A DNA stretch of 64,000 nt from positions 116,905,388 to 116,969,387 of the forward strand of contig OY829326.1 of NCBI GenBank assembly GCA_963691655.1, in the 5' to 3' direction. The stretch comes from Toxonevra muliebris (Eukaryota > Arthropoda > Insecta > Diptera > Pallopteridae). The notes under the pieces are model-generated. The model was given only the letters and a program-made list of their open reading frames with translations, ran no database searches and was not told the DNA's origin. Of the stretch, positions 33,470 to 45,545 are shown in pieces (position 1 is the first letter of the stretch; the number at the start of each line of letters is the position of its first letter). A program made the translations under genes and the position numbers.

Positions 33470-35275
33470 CATCTAGATGGATGTCCGAAATGCTCTTCTC
33501 TAGAACAGCTGAGATGAAAACAGGGCTAGGTACCATATCAGTCAGCACAACCAGAGGATGTCCACAGGGAGGAGTACTATCACCTCTAATGTGGAGCCTG
33601 GTAGTAGACGAACTTTTAGTGAAACTCTTAGAGGCAGGCATACGTTGTCAGAGGGAATGCGGACGATATCGTCCAGAGGTAAATTTGAAGAAACTCTTTG
33701 TGACATTATACAAAGAGGGCTAAGTATTACTAGGAAATGGTGCAGGTCGGTAGGGCTAAATATTAACCCTGCAAAGACCACTATAGTTCCATTTACTAGA
33801 AAAAGATCACTCCCGCGCTGGAAACCGACATCCCTAGCTGGGAGGTTATTGAACAAAAGCAAGAGGTAAAGTATCTGGGCTTTAGTATTAGATAGTAAAC
33901 TCACATGGAACTCGCATGTTGAGGCAGTGACAAGTAAAGTCACTCGCGCTCTAGTGGTATGCAAAAGGCTAGCAGCGAAAACTTGGGGATGTAAACCAAG
34001 TTTACTGCGCTGGATGTACACAATGATGGTAAGGCCAATCAATACAAATGGAGCATTAGCGTGGGCAAGGAGAGCTCAACTAAAAACAGCGAAAGCTTAA
34101 TTAGGAAAAGTTCAAAGGTTGGCATGTCTCTGTATAACGGGAGCGATGAGAACATGTCCGACTGCTGCACTGGAGGTACTATTGTAGCTCAGTCCATTAC
34201 ACCTCGTGATAGAGGGTACCTCCAAGGCGGAAATCGTAACAGCAACAAGAAATAAAAGGCTAACGGGGCGATCTATAGGGCCTGAAAACTGAGATAACCC
34301 GGCGAAAGACATCTATCTCTTGGACTGTCCCCAGGACAGAATGGACAAACAGTATAGTTTTGAGAAACACTTTGTTGCAAAACTTAGTATTAAGAATGAA
34401 TTGGAGAGTGTAGAACATAACTACACACTCAAAGAACACACGATTAAGTGATGCACAGATGGGTCACGAACAAAGGATGGAACTGGGGCAGGAGTATTTG
34501 GGCCAAGAATCAAACACTCTGAGCCGATGGGGAAGTATCCTAGCATCTTTCAAGCTGAAATTCACGCAACTAACATATGTGTGCAATTCAACCTGGACAG
34601 GAAGTACAAACTGCAAGATATCGCTATCATGTCGGATAGCCAGCCAGCCATTCGAGCATTATGCTCCTCTGAGATCACCTCTAAACTGTTGTGGGACTGT
34701 TTGACCAAGCTTAATCACTGGGCAAGGACAATAAAGTCGCTCTATGTTGGATCCCTGGACACTTAGGAATAGAGGGCAATGAGCAGGCAGAGCCTGCTAG
34801 AAAGGGAGCAGCGACCACTTTCGTGGGACCTGAATCCTTCTGTGGAATAGGAGATAGCGTAATCACGGAAGTACTCAGGCAGGAAGAGAAGAACAAGAGG
34901 CAAGAACTCTTTAATAATCTTCCGGGACTGAGGCAATCCAAAACGCTTCTAGGTAACTATAACAAGAATAGATACGCATTCTGCATTGGTCTCAACAAAA
35001 ACAGACTGCGTATATTAGCTAGTGTTCTGACTGGCCACTGCGGGCTCAGAGAACACCTTTGCAAAATAGGAGTTGAGGAAAGCTCAATATGTAGGTTTTG
35101 TAATGAGGAAGATGAATCATCAGAACCATCAGTGTGGAGCACTGATCCACAAAAAAATTAAATATCTGGGTATGTACGAAGTGCCCAGTACAGAACTAGC
35201 ATCCATAGATCCGGGCGCAATACTCAAATTCTTGAGGGAGACTAGACTGGATGAGGCACTCTAGGCAAATCAGAC
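33470..35275 (+). pseudogene. LOA/I-like LINE: RT, RNase H and C-terminus, frameshifted
   Basis: Frames in order give WMSEMLFSRTAEMKTGLG, TTRGCPQGGVLSPLMWSLVV (RT finger motif), a broken YADDIV box near 33660, NPAKTTIVPFTRKRSLPRW, SKVTRALVVCKRLAAKTWGC, ITGAMRTCPTAALEVLL, then RNase H as CTDGSRTKDGTGAGVFGP, PSIFQAEIHATNICVQFNLD, IAIMSDSQPAIRALCSSEIT and LCWIPGHLGIEGNEQAE. The end has LTGHCGLREHLCKIGVEESS with ICRFCNEEDE, the start of the zinc knuckle, and DPGAILKFLRETRLDEAL. At least six frameshifts are needed to join these. The copy lacks the endonuclease and the start of RT, so it is 5'-truncated. It and the RT scrap at 16 kb look like the same family. Three LINEs in a row follow on the same strand. 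Confidence 0.85.
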
Positions 35276-35999
35276 TAGATAGAGAATAGGGACGTACAAT
35301 AGATCTTATAGGTCGCGGTACAAATACATAAACCTCTCTAATACAATACAATACAACACAACTTATCAAAAAAACAATTTTCAACTTTCGTATGAGGTGT
35401 TAACTTTTATCTGACCACTATGATAATAATGAAATCTACAGAAAACGTTAGCAAGAATCAGAATATCGTAAATATAAATGCAAATATTGAGTTGAAAGAT
35501 AGATGCCTTGAAGAGCTTAAAGAACAACAACAGCAGTGGCGAAGACTCAATCGTCACTGAGCTTTTAAAATAAGGTGGTACCAGACTAAAAACTCATTTA
35601 CTTCATCTAGTGAGGGCAATTCAGCATGATGAATGCCCACGGAATGAGTGGCTAACCAGCATAATTATGCCAGTACAACGGGAACTACAGTGGTATATCG
35701 TTACTGTATAATTCGGAGGTGAATTATATTTTTTGAAATTTATATTGAAATTAAACACTTGAGATTCGGTTTAAATTACTTTATAAAGTTTATTGAATTG
35801 GAAAATAGAAAATTGGAAATATAAAATGTATCAAAAGGCAACTGAACGGTAGGAGAATATTCATAAGAATAGAAAATACAATATAGAAAAGGATAGAACG
35901 GGAGAATAGAGTAGGAAGAGAAACTGAGGATAGAAATAGAAAAAAGAGTATTGGGAAAGGGTCCAAACATAGAAAGAAATAGAATAGAAATTAAGAAGT
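35276..35999. other. Non-coding DNA with a purine-rich tract
   Basis: 35860-36000 is rich in GAATAGAAA-type purine repeats. Around 35650-35685 NEWLTSIIMPV could be the start of the next LINE's RT, but it is too short to call. Confidence 0.4.
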
Positions 36000-37140
36000 A
36001 GTGGCTTAAACAGTTACTAAACGTTGGATGCAAAGTATTGACGAACATTCTCCATCGAAGACTAAACACCGAGATACTTGGCGGTTATCAATGTGGTTGC
36101 CTTTTCCTAGTCTTCAATCAGTCTTTTGACAACTTAAACAGTGCGAGGATTAAGCACAATCATACAAAAAGCGAAATACCTATAAAATTGGCAAATCTAA
36201 TAGATTTGACATTGCAAAATACAACAACCAAAATACTCATACAAGTGACCTATCTGACCCTTTCGAAGTAATTTCGAGAATAAAACAAGGAGACGCATTA
36301 TCGTCGCTGGTATTCAATTTAATCCTTAACGATGTCGTCAGCCAAACCGATATGCAAAAATTAATATTCATCAACAGCATTCAAACATGCTCGTACGCGG
36401 ATGACAAAGTCTTAATAGCAAGAAACGTTGGTACACTGGAAAAAGTATTCTGTAAACTGGAAAAAAATGCAAACCAGACAACTATGCTTAAACCAAATGC
36501 TACTTACCAAATCAAAAAGGAAGCCGTCTGAACTTATTATTCGAAGTATTGTACAAACTTTGAGCACGTATGTGATTTTAACTGCTTGACGACCCAACAA
36601 TTGACATTCAAGATGGAATACAAGCAGCAAATAAAACATATAAACACACATAAAATTATTTAAATCAAATCTTCTATCAAGAAACCAAAAGCTACGAATG
36701 TACCATCAAGCTTTACTACGACCAATCCTCACATGTGGCTGCGAGGTTTTGACGATGAAAGCAAGCGTTTTAACCCAACTGTCAACCTTTGAGCGCAAAA
36801 ATTTGCGGAAAGTTTTTGGCCCTCTCAGGCTAGAAGATAGCACATACCGAATCAGATATAATAACGAACTCGATAACCTTATTAACAGCCAAAATGTGAT
36901 AAGCTATATAAAAGCGAAGAGAAAAAACACCTGAAATAAGAGCACCAAGACTTTCAAAAACACAAACAGGCCCTAGAAAAGAGAGCGGCCAAAAAAAAGA
37001 TGGGTGGATGATGTTATCGAAGACTCAAGGACAATAAACGTATAGAACTGATGGCAACTAGCTGTGAAAGAGAAAATTGAAAGAAAGTTGTTGCTGAAGC
37101 ACTGGTCCATCAAGGGCTGTCATGCTAAGAAAGAAGAAGA
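36000..37140 (+). pseudogene. Non-LTR retrotransposon with FERKxLRKVFGP C-terminus
   Basis: RT starts at KQLLNVGCKVLTNILHRRLN and TEILGGYQCGC, passes a region ending QSFDNLNSARI, and after a shift gives VISRIKQGDALSSLVFNLIL and CSYADDKVLIARNVGTLEK, which contains the YADD catalytic box. Further on come QALLRPILTCGCEVLTMKA and LSTFERKNLRKVFGPLRLED with YRIRYNNELDNLI. The end reads RPKKRWVDDVIEDSRTINV and NWWQLAVKEKIERKLL. This C-terminal pattern (FERKxLRKIFGP, then GRPxxRWxDDVxxDL and NWxxxAxDRxxWR) marks a family widespread in invertebrates. I do not assign the clade. Several stops and shifts make it a relic. The tail is AAGAAGAAGAATGCAAAT. Confidence 0.8.
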
Positions 37141-37629
37141 ATGCAAATATAATTAAATAAATGCAAATTTTATTACATTTATAAACACATATGGCACTAC
37201 GGGATTGACAAAGTATTAAAAAATTTGACGCTCAATATTGCAAAAATTTGCATAAATTAAACAAAGTGCATCAGCACTTGAAATTTTAAGTTCGAAATAT
37301 AATCATTTTAAGTTAGTTACAGAATCTGAAAATCAGTGACCTAAATTTAATATAGGATTGAAAAAATGGTATCAATTTTATTTAATATGATCTGGTAATC
37401 GGTAATAGGATGAAAATTTAAGTATCGATGAAGTTTTTTATCTCCACTCATGCAGCGATTTTTATATATTTTTATACGAATGGAGCAGACTAATAGTTTT
37501 CCAACGAACGCGAACACCGAATTGAAGAGACTTTATTAAGAAATGTTTACTTTTGGAGTTTTGTCATTGAAGATAACATTGAGGGTGCGGAAAGCTTCAA
37601 GTGCTCTCTCTTGGTGTAAGAGAGCCATA
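37141..37629. other. AT-rich non-coding spacer between LINE relics
   Basis: No frame or repeat structure recognised. Confidence 0.4.
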
Positions 37630-39140
37630 AGAGCAAGATGTGAACTCACAACCTTGAATCATAGCTTGGCTCTATACAACAGTGATAGAGCGGAATCTTG
37701 GAATGGATAAGGTCAAAAGAACGGCGGCCATACGGATTACTGGGGTTTTCCACACGGTGGATGGACATTAGACCGCTTGAAATTAGGCAGCGGCACATTT
37801 TGTATGGCGGTCTAAATTTATTTTCAAAATTAATTAAGACCGCAAAGCCGAAATGAATTTAGCCCGCGCGACCTAATTTCATTTTCCGATCGCGGTCTAA
37901 ATTCATTTGGTCGTTTGACTTTAACTGAACTTCTTGTTAAGAAACAAGCTAAGTGCTCAGCTGTCAGACAAATGTGCCATATCCCGTTGGTCCAGGTCAG
38001 ACCTGGGACATGCCAAGATTCTTATTCAAGATACAGACGACACATATAGATTATATCGGCCATACTCCGAATCTAAAACACAAGTTCTCCACCTACATTC
38101 TCAGTAGAGAAGAATGGATAGAAAACAAGGTGTTTACTTCTATACTAGAGAGCAAAATCGGTTGCGGCATTTTTTTTTAGTAAACTAGGTCTCAGACTTT
38201 TCTTCAATCTCCCTGACCGGAAGACGGAAGCAATGGCAATATATCAGGCGCCTAAATGGCTTATTTGTAGAGATTTATTTGACATGAATATGTGCAACTA
38301 CAAACACTGACAGCCACGCGGGATCAAGTCACTTGCTGGTGTTTTCATTACATCAAAACTTGTTCTTGACTTCACATCTTTTCTTAATAACTTGTTGAGT
38401 CATATACAGGTTAACTTATACTAAATATTATTTTTTATATCATTAAATTATGTAATAGTGTTACAGCATGAACTCAATAGCACAGTACTACGAAATCAAT
38501 AGGATATACCATAATATGGTATGTTATATCAAAAATGATAGTCAGAAAACTATTAAAATCAAGGGAAAATACCATTGACCAATTCGTATTGAGATAATCG
38601 AATTTTCATATTGGTTCCATGTGATTGTGAGTGTAAACACATGAATATCCAGGGTAGCTGCAGGGACGACGTTTTAGCGAAACGGAGCTCGTTGCTTTCC
38701 GACATTTTATCCTCCTGAATCGATTGGGTTTCTCTACCTCTGGTATTACCAGATCGACTTGGACCACCATGGACAATAGATGCACTACACAGTTACTCAA
38801 CCTCATCGGTAAAATCATTAGTACAACAATTTCGGTGCTCACGGGGCATTCCTTAATGGAGAAATATGCATCAATGTTAGGGCTGCCTTACAATGACTTC
38901 TGCCGAGGTTGTGGCTCTGTCGAAGAGGAAGAAACAGTACTTCATTCCATCTACCAATGCATATTTCTTGCTAGCAGTAGACTAAAACTCCTGGGCTTAT
39001 CTTTCCTCACTATGCACTAACTGAACTATCATTCTAAAATATTAAGGACATAGCCGATTCATATGAAACCTCGTGATTTTCCCATCCGTAATTGGGAGAA
39101 GGCTGCCATTCTAAGCTAATCTAATCTAACCTAATATTAA
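37630..39140 (+). pseudogene. LOA/I-like LINE relic: RNase H and zinc-knuckle end
   Basis: Near 37690 LGMDKVKRTAAIRITGVFHT matches the KVQRxxxxxITGA segment of LOA-type LINEs. After an insert at about 37760-37915, a frame reads TPNLKHKFSTYILSREEW, then RNase H pieces SKLGLRLFFNLPDRKTEAMA and IYQA. From 38650, ETELVAFRHFILLNRLGF leads to LTGHSLMEKYASMLGLPYND and FCRGCGSVEEEETVLHSIYQ with C and LKLLGLSFL, the CxxC...HxxxxC zinc knuckle. The sequence ends in ATCTAATCTAACCTAATATT, a short repeat tail like that of the SINE at 4354-4658. Much of RNase H is lost. Confidence 0.75.
37760..37915. repeat. Small palindromic insert inside the LINE
   Basis: GCGGTCTAAATTTATT and GCGGTCTAAATTCATT alternate with TAGACCGC and AAGACCGC in inverse orientation. 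The LINE similarity breaks off here and resumes after it. Ends are not clean enough to define an element. Confidence 0.5.
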
Positions 39141-39744
39141 AAATGCTTTAGCTTCTTCATTTCGGCGTAGATCTTCTATAAGCTTACTTACTCACTTCTT
39201 AGGCAATACAAGTCATGATTGGTCTTGACCGCCACTATATCTCTTAATAGAGGTGGGCTATTTTACGTGTGCTGGCACCAGTGGATAAGACCCAGTGCAG
39301 TGATTACATCACCCTCTTCTGCACTTTCAACGATGTCAAATGGAAAGCCTTCCTAGTCGAAGCGTTGTTTCCATTAACATAACTTAGCCAACAAAGTCGC
39401 TGAATTTATCACTGTCGACGTACAACTCATGATTCCATTTTATTCAATATCGTTCACACAACGTAAAACATATCCTGTGAAGTATCAACCTCTTAAAGAC
39501 ACCCAGTAACTTCTTATTGTTGTTTGTCAACGTTTATGTCCAAGAGCTATACTTTACTACTGTCATGGCACAATAGATCAAGGAGGAGCTAATTCCAGGT
39601 TTTTGCAACTATTCGAAGTCTTCGAACCGAGTCTGAACGGCGAAGTGAAATGCTTTCCATAGAGAATTTTTACTCTTGCAGGATTGCCATTAGTAGTTAA
39701 GAGATGGTGGTGTGTAGAACAGTTATTTTTCTTCTTTTTTTTAG
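39141..39744. other. Non-coding stretch
   Basis: Moderate GC, many short frames, no recognisable domain. Possibly more LINE-derived sequence, but not readable as such. Confidence 0.35.
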
Positions 39745-39815
39745 GACAGTGCCGCGCTTCGAAACCAGGTACCCTACGTAACAGTTCAGCACATTGCCAT
39801 TATACCATCTGGCTG
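39745..39815 (-). repeat. tRNA-like SINE head with A-rich tail
   Basis: On the minus strand a perfect A box, TGGTATAATGG (39797-39807), is followed about 30 nt on by GGTTTCGAAGC (39756-39766), a B box with one extra T. The next bases lead to AAAAAAAAGAAGAAAAA. Only a head and tail are visible, without a body. The split B box argues against a working tRNA. Confidence 0.55.
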
Positions 39816-39879
39816 GCAAACTTCCAAGAGATAAAATTCCATAGGGAACACTTTTCACTTTCCCTTTCGGATTCGGTAT

Positions 39880-39960
39880 GAGCTCAAATAAAACTCGCAC
39901 AACATGAAAAACTCGGCGACTTAAGTCCCCCATGAGTGGTTGTGCCATAAAAGAAAAAGC
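39880..39960 (+). repeat. Repeat 3' end GTTGTGCCATAA with A-rich tail
   Basis: CTCGGCGACTTAAGTCCCCC then GTTGTGCCATAA (39939-39950) and AAGAAAAAG. Same terminus as 26029-26040. Confidence 0.55.
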
Positions 39961-40897
39961 AGACTTGCCATTATGCAATAGCAATCAAAAAATATTCTTC
40001 GTAAAATTTATGAATAAATTTATTGTAATGCACTCAAATTAAATAGTAAAAACATTTAGCTGGAACTTGCAAACAACCCACAATACTTGCTACAACAGCT
40101 TAAATTGTTGACATTCATAAACATTGCACACAGTTGCATGCATCAGGACATCATCATCAGTGCTGAAGCAACAGGCTTCAGACTATGTACATTTGAGTAC
40201 CTGTGGCATACATGCAAATATGGCACACACATTTCCATTCCGAAGCAAAAATTCATTTATATACAACATGCAACATTGGGATGCACAAAGTTGCGGTTTA
40301 TGCATGACAAGCTCAAAAGAACAATGAATGCAAGTGAGACACTAAAAGTGGGAGAAAAATAATGAAAGAGTGGAGAAGGAAACAAGGAGGGAGGAACTTC
40401 TGTGTCATTGCCATTATCATCAACAACATTGACAGCAAAATAAAGACAACAACTGAATTCATATGGAATTGACAAAAAAAAAATCAAATGGATAGGAAAA
40501 GGAAAATTCAGAGGAGTAGAGTTAACAGCAATAAACGCGCTTTATGAATTTCATTAAAACGAGAACGAACCGTGACAGACACACTTGAATTGTTATACAC
40601 TTTGCAATTGTGTTTGAGCTGCAACGACATTGATCCGCCGTCCACACATTGCTTTAAATTCCACAATATGAAAGCGTATGTATTGAGATCATACTTCATC
40701 TCTTTTCTTTTGCAAAGTTTCAATGACAAGAGGGGGAAATTTGTTGTCATAAAGTGATTCCTGGTTAGCGGGCGGTTCGTGCTTTTATTTTTCAGAATTC
40801 AATTCTGTGTATAAGTATACTGTATATAACAAAGTCAACGAGTAATTTTAATGGACAGCTTGTAAGTGCTGGCTATGTATTACTACTACTATCACTA
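39961..40897. other. AT-rich non-coding stretch
   Basis: Several short frames, for instance 40087-40362, but no domain and no splice-flanked exon that I would defend. Confidence 0.4.
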
Positions 40898-40945
40898 TTA
40901 TGGCACAACAGCCCCTGGAGAGCCAAGGCCGAACTTTTCGCTAGC
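40860..40945 (-). repeat. Inverted copy of the GTTGTGCCATAA repeat end
   Basis: Read on the minus strand, CTCCAGGGGCTGTTGTGCC (ending at 40902) is followed by ATAATAGTGATAGTAGTAGT. This is the third copy of the terminus, here with a GTA-type tail. Confidence 0.55.
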
Positions 40946-41251
40946 TATGTAATTCTTTAAATTTTTATCTTTTTTAATCCAATAGAAAAGAATGGGATAC
41001 AATTTAATTTTTCAATGCTTTGTGGGAAGAAGAGCGAGAGAATGAAATAAATTTTCAGTTCCCGCTTCAGCAGCACGCTTTCAAAAATGAGTATAAATAC
41101 GAAAGAAACGAGAATTAATTGGAACTCATTAGCTTGTATTTAATGAAGTGAAACTGCTTCCAAACTATTTTCCAAAAAAAAAAAGTTCTTTAGATGCTCA
41201 TCAGAGTGAAAACACATTAAAATTTTCTCTCAGAGTACAATTGACATCTAT

Positions 41252-41259
41252 ATCTACAT
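41252..41259 (+). repeat. hAT target duplication, left
   Basis: ATCTACAT, exact match to 42250-42257. Confidence 0.92.
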
Positions 41260-42249
41260 CAGGGATACCAACTCATTTTTTCTATCTCCCCGATAGCCCT
41301 CGAGAAATTCCCCGATTTTCGATCAAATTCCCCGCTTAATTTATATTACAACAACACGATACGTATTTTCCATATAAACATTTTATAAAAACGAAAAATA
41401 CCTTTACGTTGGCTTAAAATTGATCTCGGTGATTATTTTAAAGCGGCCCTGCATTATCTCGGTCCAAAACTTAACCATTTTTTATAGGACTGGTAAGTTA
41501 ATAGAAATGTTCTTTCGACACATGAGTGATTTCATCTCAAGGGAACCTACTCTCAAAATCTATCGGGCTTCAACTTGCACAAAGTTTAGTCCCATTGCGT
41601 AGTAGTTACCACACCAAATTTCAACGAGATGGGGTGTTTCGAGTTACTAGACGTTGATTTTGATAGATAAACAAGCTTTAGCCCACTTTTGGACATCAAA
41701 GTTCTCAAAAGAAAAGGCATGGACTTTCTTTAAGCTCAAATAAAAAATGGCAAAAACCTTGTTTTAAGAAAAACGGGTTCACGGTTTTGACTATCGGTTT
41801 TTAACATTTAAAATATCCTTCATCTTCTTTATAATGGCTGACCGTAGTTTGTAAGTTTACAGATTAGTCAGCAAGGATTAAGAGTGATTAATCAAGAGGT
41901 GCTGGACCAAGGCATAGCTAAGCCTTTCTGAACGGCCGAAAGGGAAGGCAACTGTTTTGCCTGACTAACACTCGGCGTTATAATTGTCTATATCTACGAA
42001 AGGACTTAGAGTTTCTCTTTGAAATTTTTACAAAATACAAATAAAATCGATTTCTTCAAACCAATAAAGTACAGGGCCCACTTAAAAAAAGATGAAGATT
42101 TTAAGACCTAAAATATGAAATATTACACAAGTTAAACGATTTCCATTACATAAAATTTGACAAAAACTACTCTACTGACTTTTATAACTAAAAGCTGAAC
42201 GGTAAAATTACCCGCAAATCGGGGAATTCTCCGCAAGTTGACATCGCTG
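41260..42249. mobile_element. 990-bp non-autonomous hAT element
   Basis: The left end is CAGGGATACCAACTC and the right end, reverse-complemented, is CAGCGATGTCAACTT. The 8-bp target duplication ATCTACAT is exact at 41252-41259 and 42250-42257. A CAG start plus an 8-bp duplication define the hAT superfamily. Just inside each end lie CCCCGATTT-type blocks (41311-41319; reverse complement near 42215-42223). No reading frame inside resembles a hAT transposase, so it must depend on an enzyme from elsewhere. Ends differ at a few positions, so the insertion is not very recent although the duplication is intact. Confidence 0.92.
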
Positions 42250-42257
42250 ATCTACAT
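42250..42257 (+). repeat. hAT target duplication, right
   Basis: ATCTACAT, exact match to 41252-41259. Confidence 0.92.
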
Positions 42258-44139
42258 CCACAATATTCTCGTGTGTAAAATTTATTCAATACTCTCTCTC
42301 TCTCTCTTTCTTTCTTTCTATTTCATACCTTCCATTCCTTTCAATCTGTGCATGTATTTGGAAAAATCAATTAATGTTGAAGTTTATTTACGTTAGTTTC
42401 AATTTCTATTTTTGTTGCACGATTACTACACACTAGCAAAACTTAAACACAATATACATATGTATGTATTTTAGCTTAACGGGCAGCAGTCTATCGATAT
42501 ATCCTTAATGTAACATACACACATAAGTACACACACACACACACTTTATTCAAGCATTCTCATGTCAGTATATACATATTCTTCTGTAGTACAGCTTCAG
42601 GTGAAATTCGATTGCATTATTTCTGTGAAATTGACAGAACAATTTAATTTATTTGTGATTTATGAAAATCATTAAATCAAATTGATAAATACGTGTATAC
42701 GAATTTAAGCTTTTTGCATTAAGCTCAGATTTATGTTGATTACTTATGATGTTTTCAAGTGATTGCAAGCGTTTACAATTTACTTTGACTTGGTGGCATA
42801 AGTAGAGGGGGCATAAAAAGGGATAAATTCCCCTTATATCTCCCAAAACAATTTAATTGTTTTTTTAATTTTTTGTCAATTCATATTACACTTCATATTA
42901 AATTGCTTCAAATTTATTCATGTAAATTACTAGAGCTATAAAAGGTCGGATTTAGTTTTGTTTCATTCATTGAAGTCAAAGTGTTTGTGCCTGGTCAGTT
43001 CAAATTTTTTTTTTCAAACAATATTTGGATATTCATGAACCAATTTCATATTTATTTAGAAAATTGAGAAAATTGAGAAAATGAGAAAGCTAATAGTTAT
43101 ACCATTTGAAATTAAACTCTCCTAGTTATTAAGTATTAGGTACTAATGAAACAAACAAACAAATTTAAGTTCCTTTGTCATGCGTCAGTTAATTTTATTA
43201 TAATTTAATTTAACCAAAATTACAAAATTGTTCAAAATAAAATTACTCGCACATGCACATGTAAATATTTGCATACTAATGCAAAATATTTGATGTACAA
43301 TTTACACAAAATTAACATTTTAATTAGAAGCAATGAATGAATTTGTAAAATACTCATACATAAACTTAAATGTCATTAGAGATCAATTTAGTAAAAAGCT
43401 ATACGCATACATCGGCACACACACACACACACACCAATGTAAATGTAAATGTGTTGTCCTTGAATGTAAAAACTTTGAAATGGAAATGCAATTTCACTTA
43501 TGACCTTGAATGGATATGAATGCTGGTGAATAATAACAACAATAAAAAAATATTAATTACCAAATTGCGTAATGTTGAAAGCAAAACTTGCAATGAAAAT
43601 AAAAAATTTTGTGGTAATGCCACATACATACATACACATTTGGATAGCAGAAGTTTAGGTCATCACACACACACAAATCTGCACACATGCAAAATCGTTT
43701 GTATTGCAATTAAAACAGATGGTATGCAGAATCCACTGGATAACATTAAATCCATAAATAGTTTGGTTTGAGTATATGTGTTTATTGCAACGACGATGAC
43801 GACAATTCTAAAATGACGTATCTCTATCGATACCTTCGTCATTCTAGTCGTCAAAAAAAAAAAAAAAATATTATCGTAATGAGTATAATTACAAGTTCTA
43901 CTCACATTTGTTGCTAGTTCTCCAATTAGTGTTGTGTTTTACTATGTGTGTGCGTGGGTCGGCTGAATGAAAGTTGGCATATGTGTTTTGGCAATGTGTA
44001 AGTGTAGAAAATTATTCTCTAATGTTCTTTGAAGACGAAACTCAATAATGTTGCATCAATGTATATTGCAAACTCAACTCACTTTCGAGCAATTAACACA
44101 AATTCTGAAATATTATCCGGAACAGTTTTGATTTCATAT
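42258..44139. other. AT-rich non-coding DNA with CT and CA microsatellites
   Basis: (CT)n at 42292-42319, (CA)n at 42530-42545 and 43414-43436. TATCGATA, the DREF target, occurs at 42493-42500 and 43824-43831. No gene recognised. Confidence 0.45.
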
Positions 44140-44141
44140 TA

Positions 44142-45545
44142 CCCAACGGGAAAGGAAGCGCTCCAAAAGCGCTCCCTCTTTATAGTACAGCTTATATACT
44201 TTTTACATTGCATGTCATAGGAAGTAAGCGCTGAAATCAAGCTTCCTGGAAGCGCTCCTAGGAAACTCAAAAGGCGCACTTTTAGAAAACCTTTTGAGAA
44301 GCCTTTTGGGAAGAACAATTTTATTAGAGGGAGTAGGTAGTAGGTAGAGTGGCTACATATACTACATACATTTATCATTTTTATCTATTATATTTACATA
44401 CATACATACATGCAAATATAAAAAAAAAAATAAAATCCAAAATCATGCTTCACCAAACATTGGTGTTTGGTGAAACACAAAAATGTATCAATACCAAATC
44501 AACTTATATTTACTTTCATATTAACCATATGAGAATTACAAAGTACAAAAATCATTCAATATTTTTTTCTATTCGTTTGAGTGCTTCTCCTAACCTTCCT
44601 TGGAATCGATCTTTTGCATACTTGAAAGCGCTTCACAGTGCTTCGTCCCAAATATAAAAGTTGGACAAAAATAGAAGGAGTTATTTGAATTTGATGAAAC
44701 TTAATTTCCTAAAGGATTATGGTATAATTATTTCAAAAATAGAATCGTTTTTTTGGTACCGGTTACCCTTTTTTTATAAAACCAGTTGTTATCCAATTTT
44801 TTTACCTTTTAAGATACTATATAAATTATTGCTTGAATTTGGACGCTCCTAACTAAAAATTAAAAATACCATTTGCTAAAGGGTTATAGTATGCTGATTC
44901 TAAAATCGGTTTTTTGGTACCGATTTCGGTTTTCAGATAAATTTTTTTTTGCAGAAGCTTCAAAATTAAAATAAAATAAATTAAAATATCAGTGCAACTA
45001 TTTTTTATATATTGCCAATTAAGAACCTATGATCCATCATTTCTTTCGGTTTGGGATAGAACACTTTTGCGGCCTAATGCTTTATATTCTTTACTGAAGT
45101 TGACGATTTTTTAAGTTTTTTTCTGAAAAAATATTAATTTATAAAAAAAAAAGTTCAGTTAAAAAAAAAAATTATATGTTGTGAAGCAGGTAATATTATT
45201 TCTCTTCCAATAATAAAAAAAAAAATGAAAGCGCTGTCAATGATACCTGATTTTTAAGCAATTATTTTGTCAGAGTCATACAAATTTCAATTTCTTATTT
45301 CAATATTTTCTTCTTAAATTGATCGACTTTGGCAAGTCCTAACTCCTTCAAAACACAACCGCTGTGGGTTCGTTATACATATTCTATTACCTTTAAAATG
45401 ACATAAAAATTTTAATGATCGGAGACATAAATCCGGACATAAATCGGAAACTCAATGTCAGCGCTTTCTACTATCTTCCACGAGAGCACAAAGAGAGCGC
45501 TCTCAAAGAGCTTTTTTGGGTAGCGCTTCAAATTTTCCCGTTGGG
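44142..45545. mobile_element. 1.4-kb inverted-end element rich in AGCGCT
   Basis: The left end reads CCCAACGGGAAAGGAAGCGC and the right end, reverse-complemented, reads CCCAACGGGAAAATTTGAAG. TA lies directly outside both ends, suggesting a 2-bp TA duplication. Nine copies of the palindrome AGCGCT lie inside, at 44157, 44168, 44227, 44251, 44627, 45230, 45460, 45496 and 45522, although the DNA is AT-rich. An internal direct duplication of about 165 bp centres on TTTTTTGGTACCG (near 44749 and 44911). No transposase is encoded. Superfamily not assigned. Confidence 0.75.
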
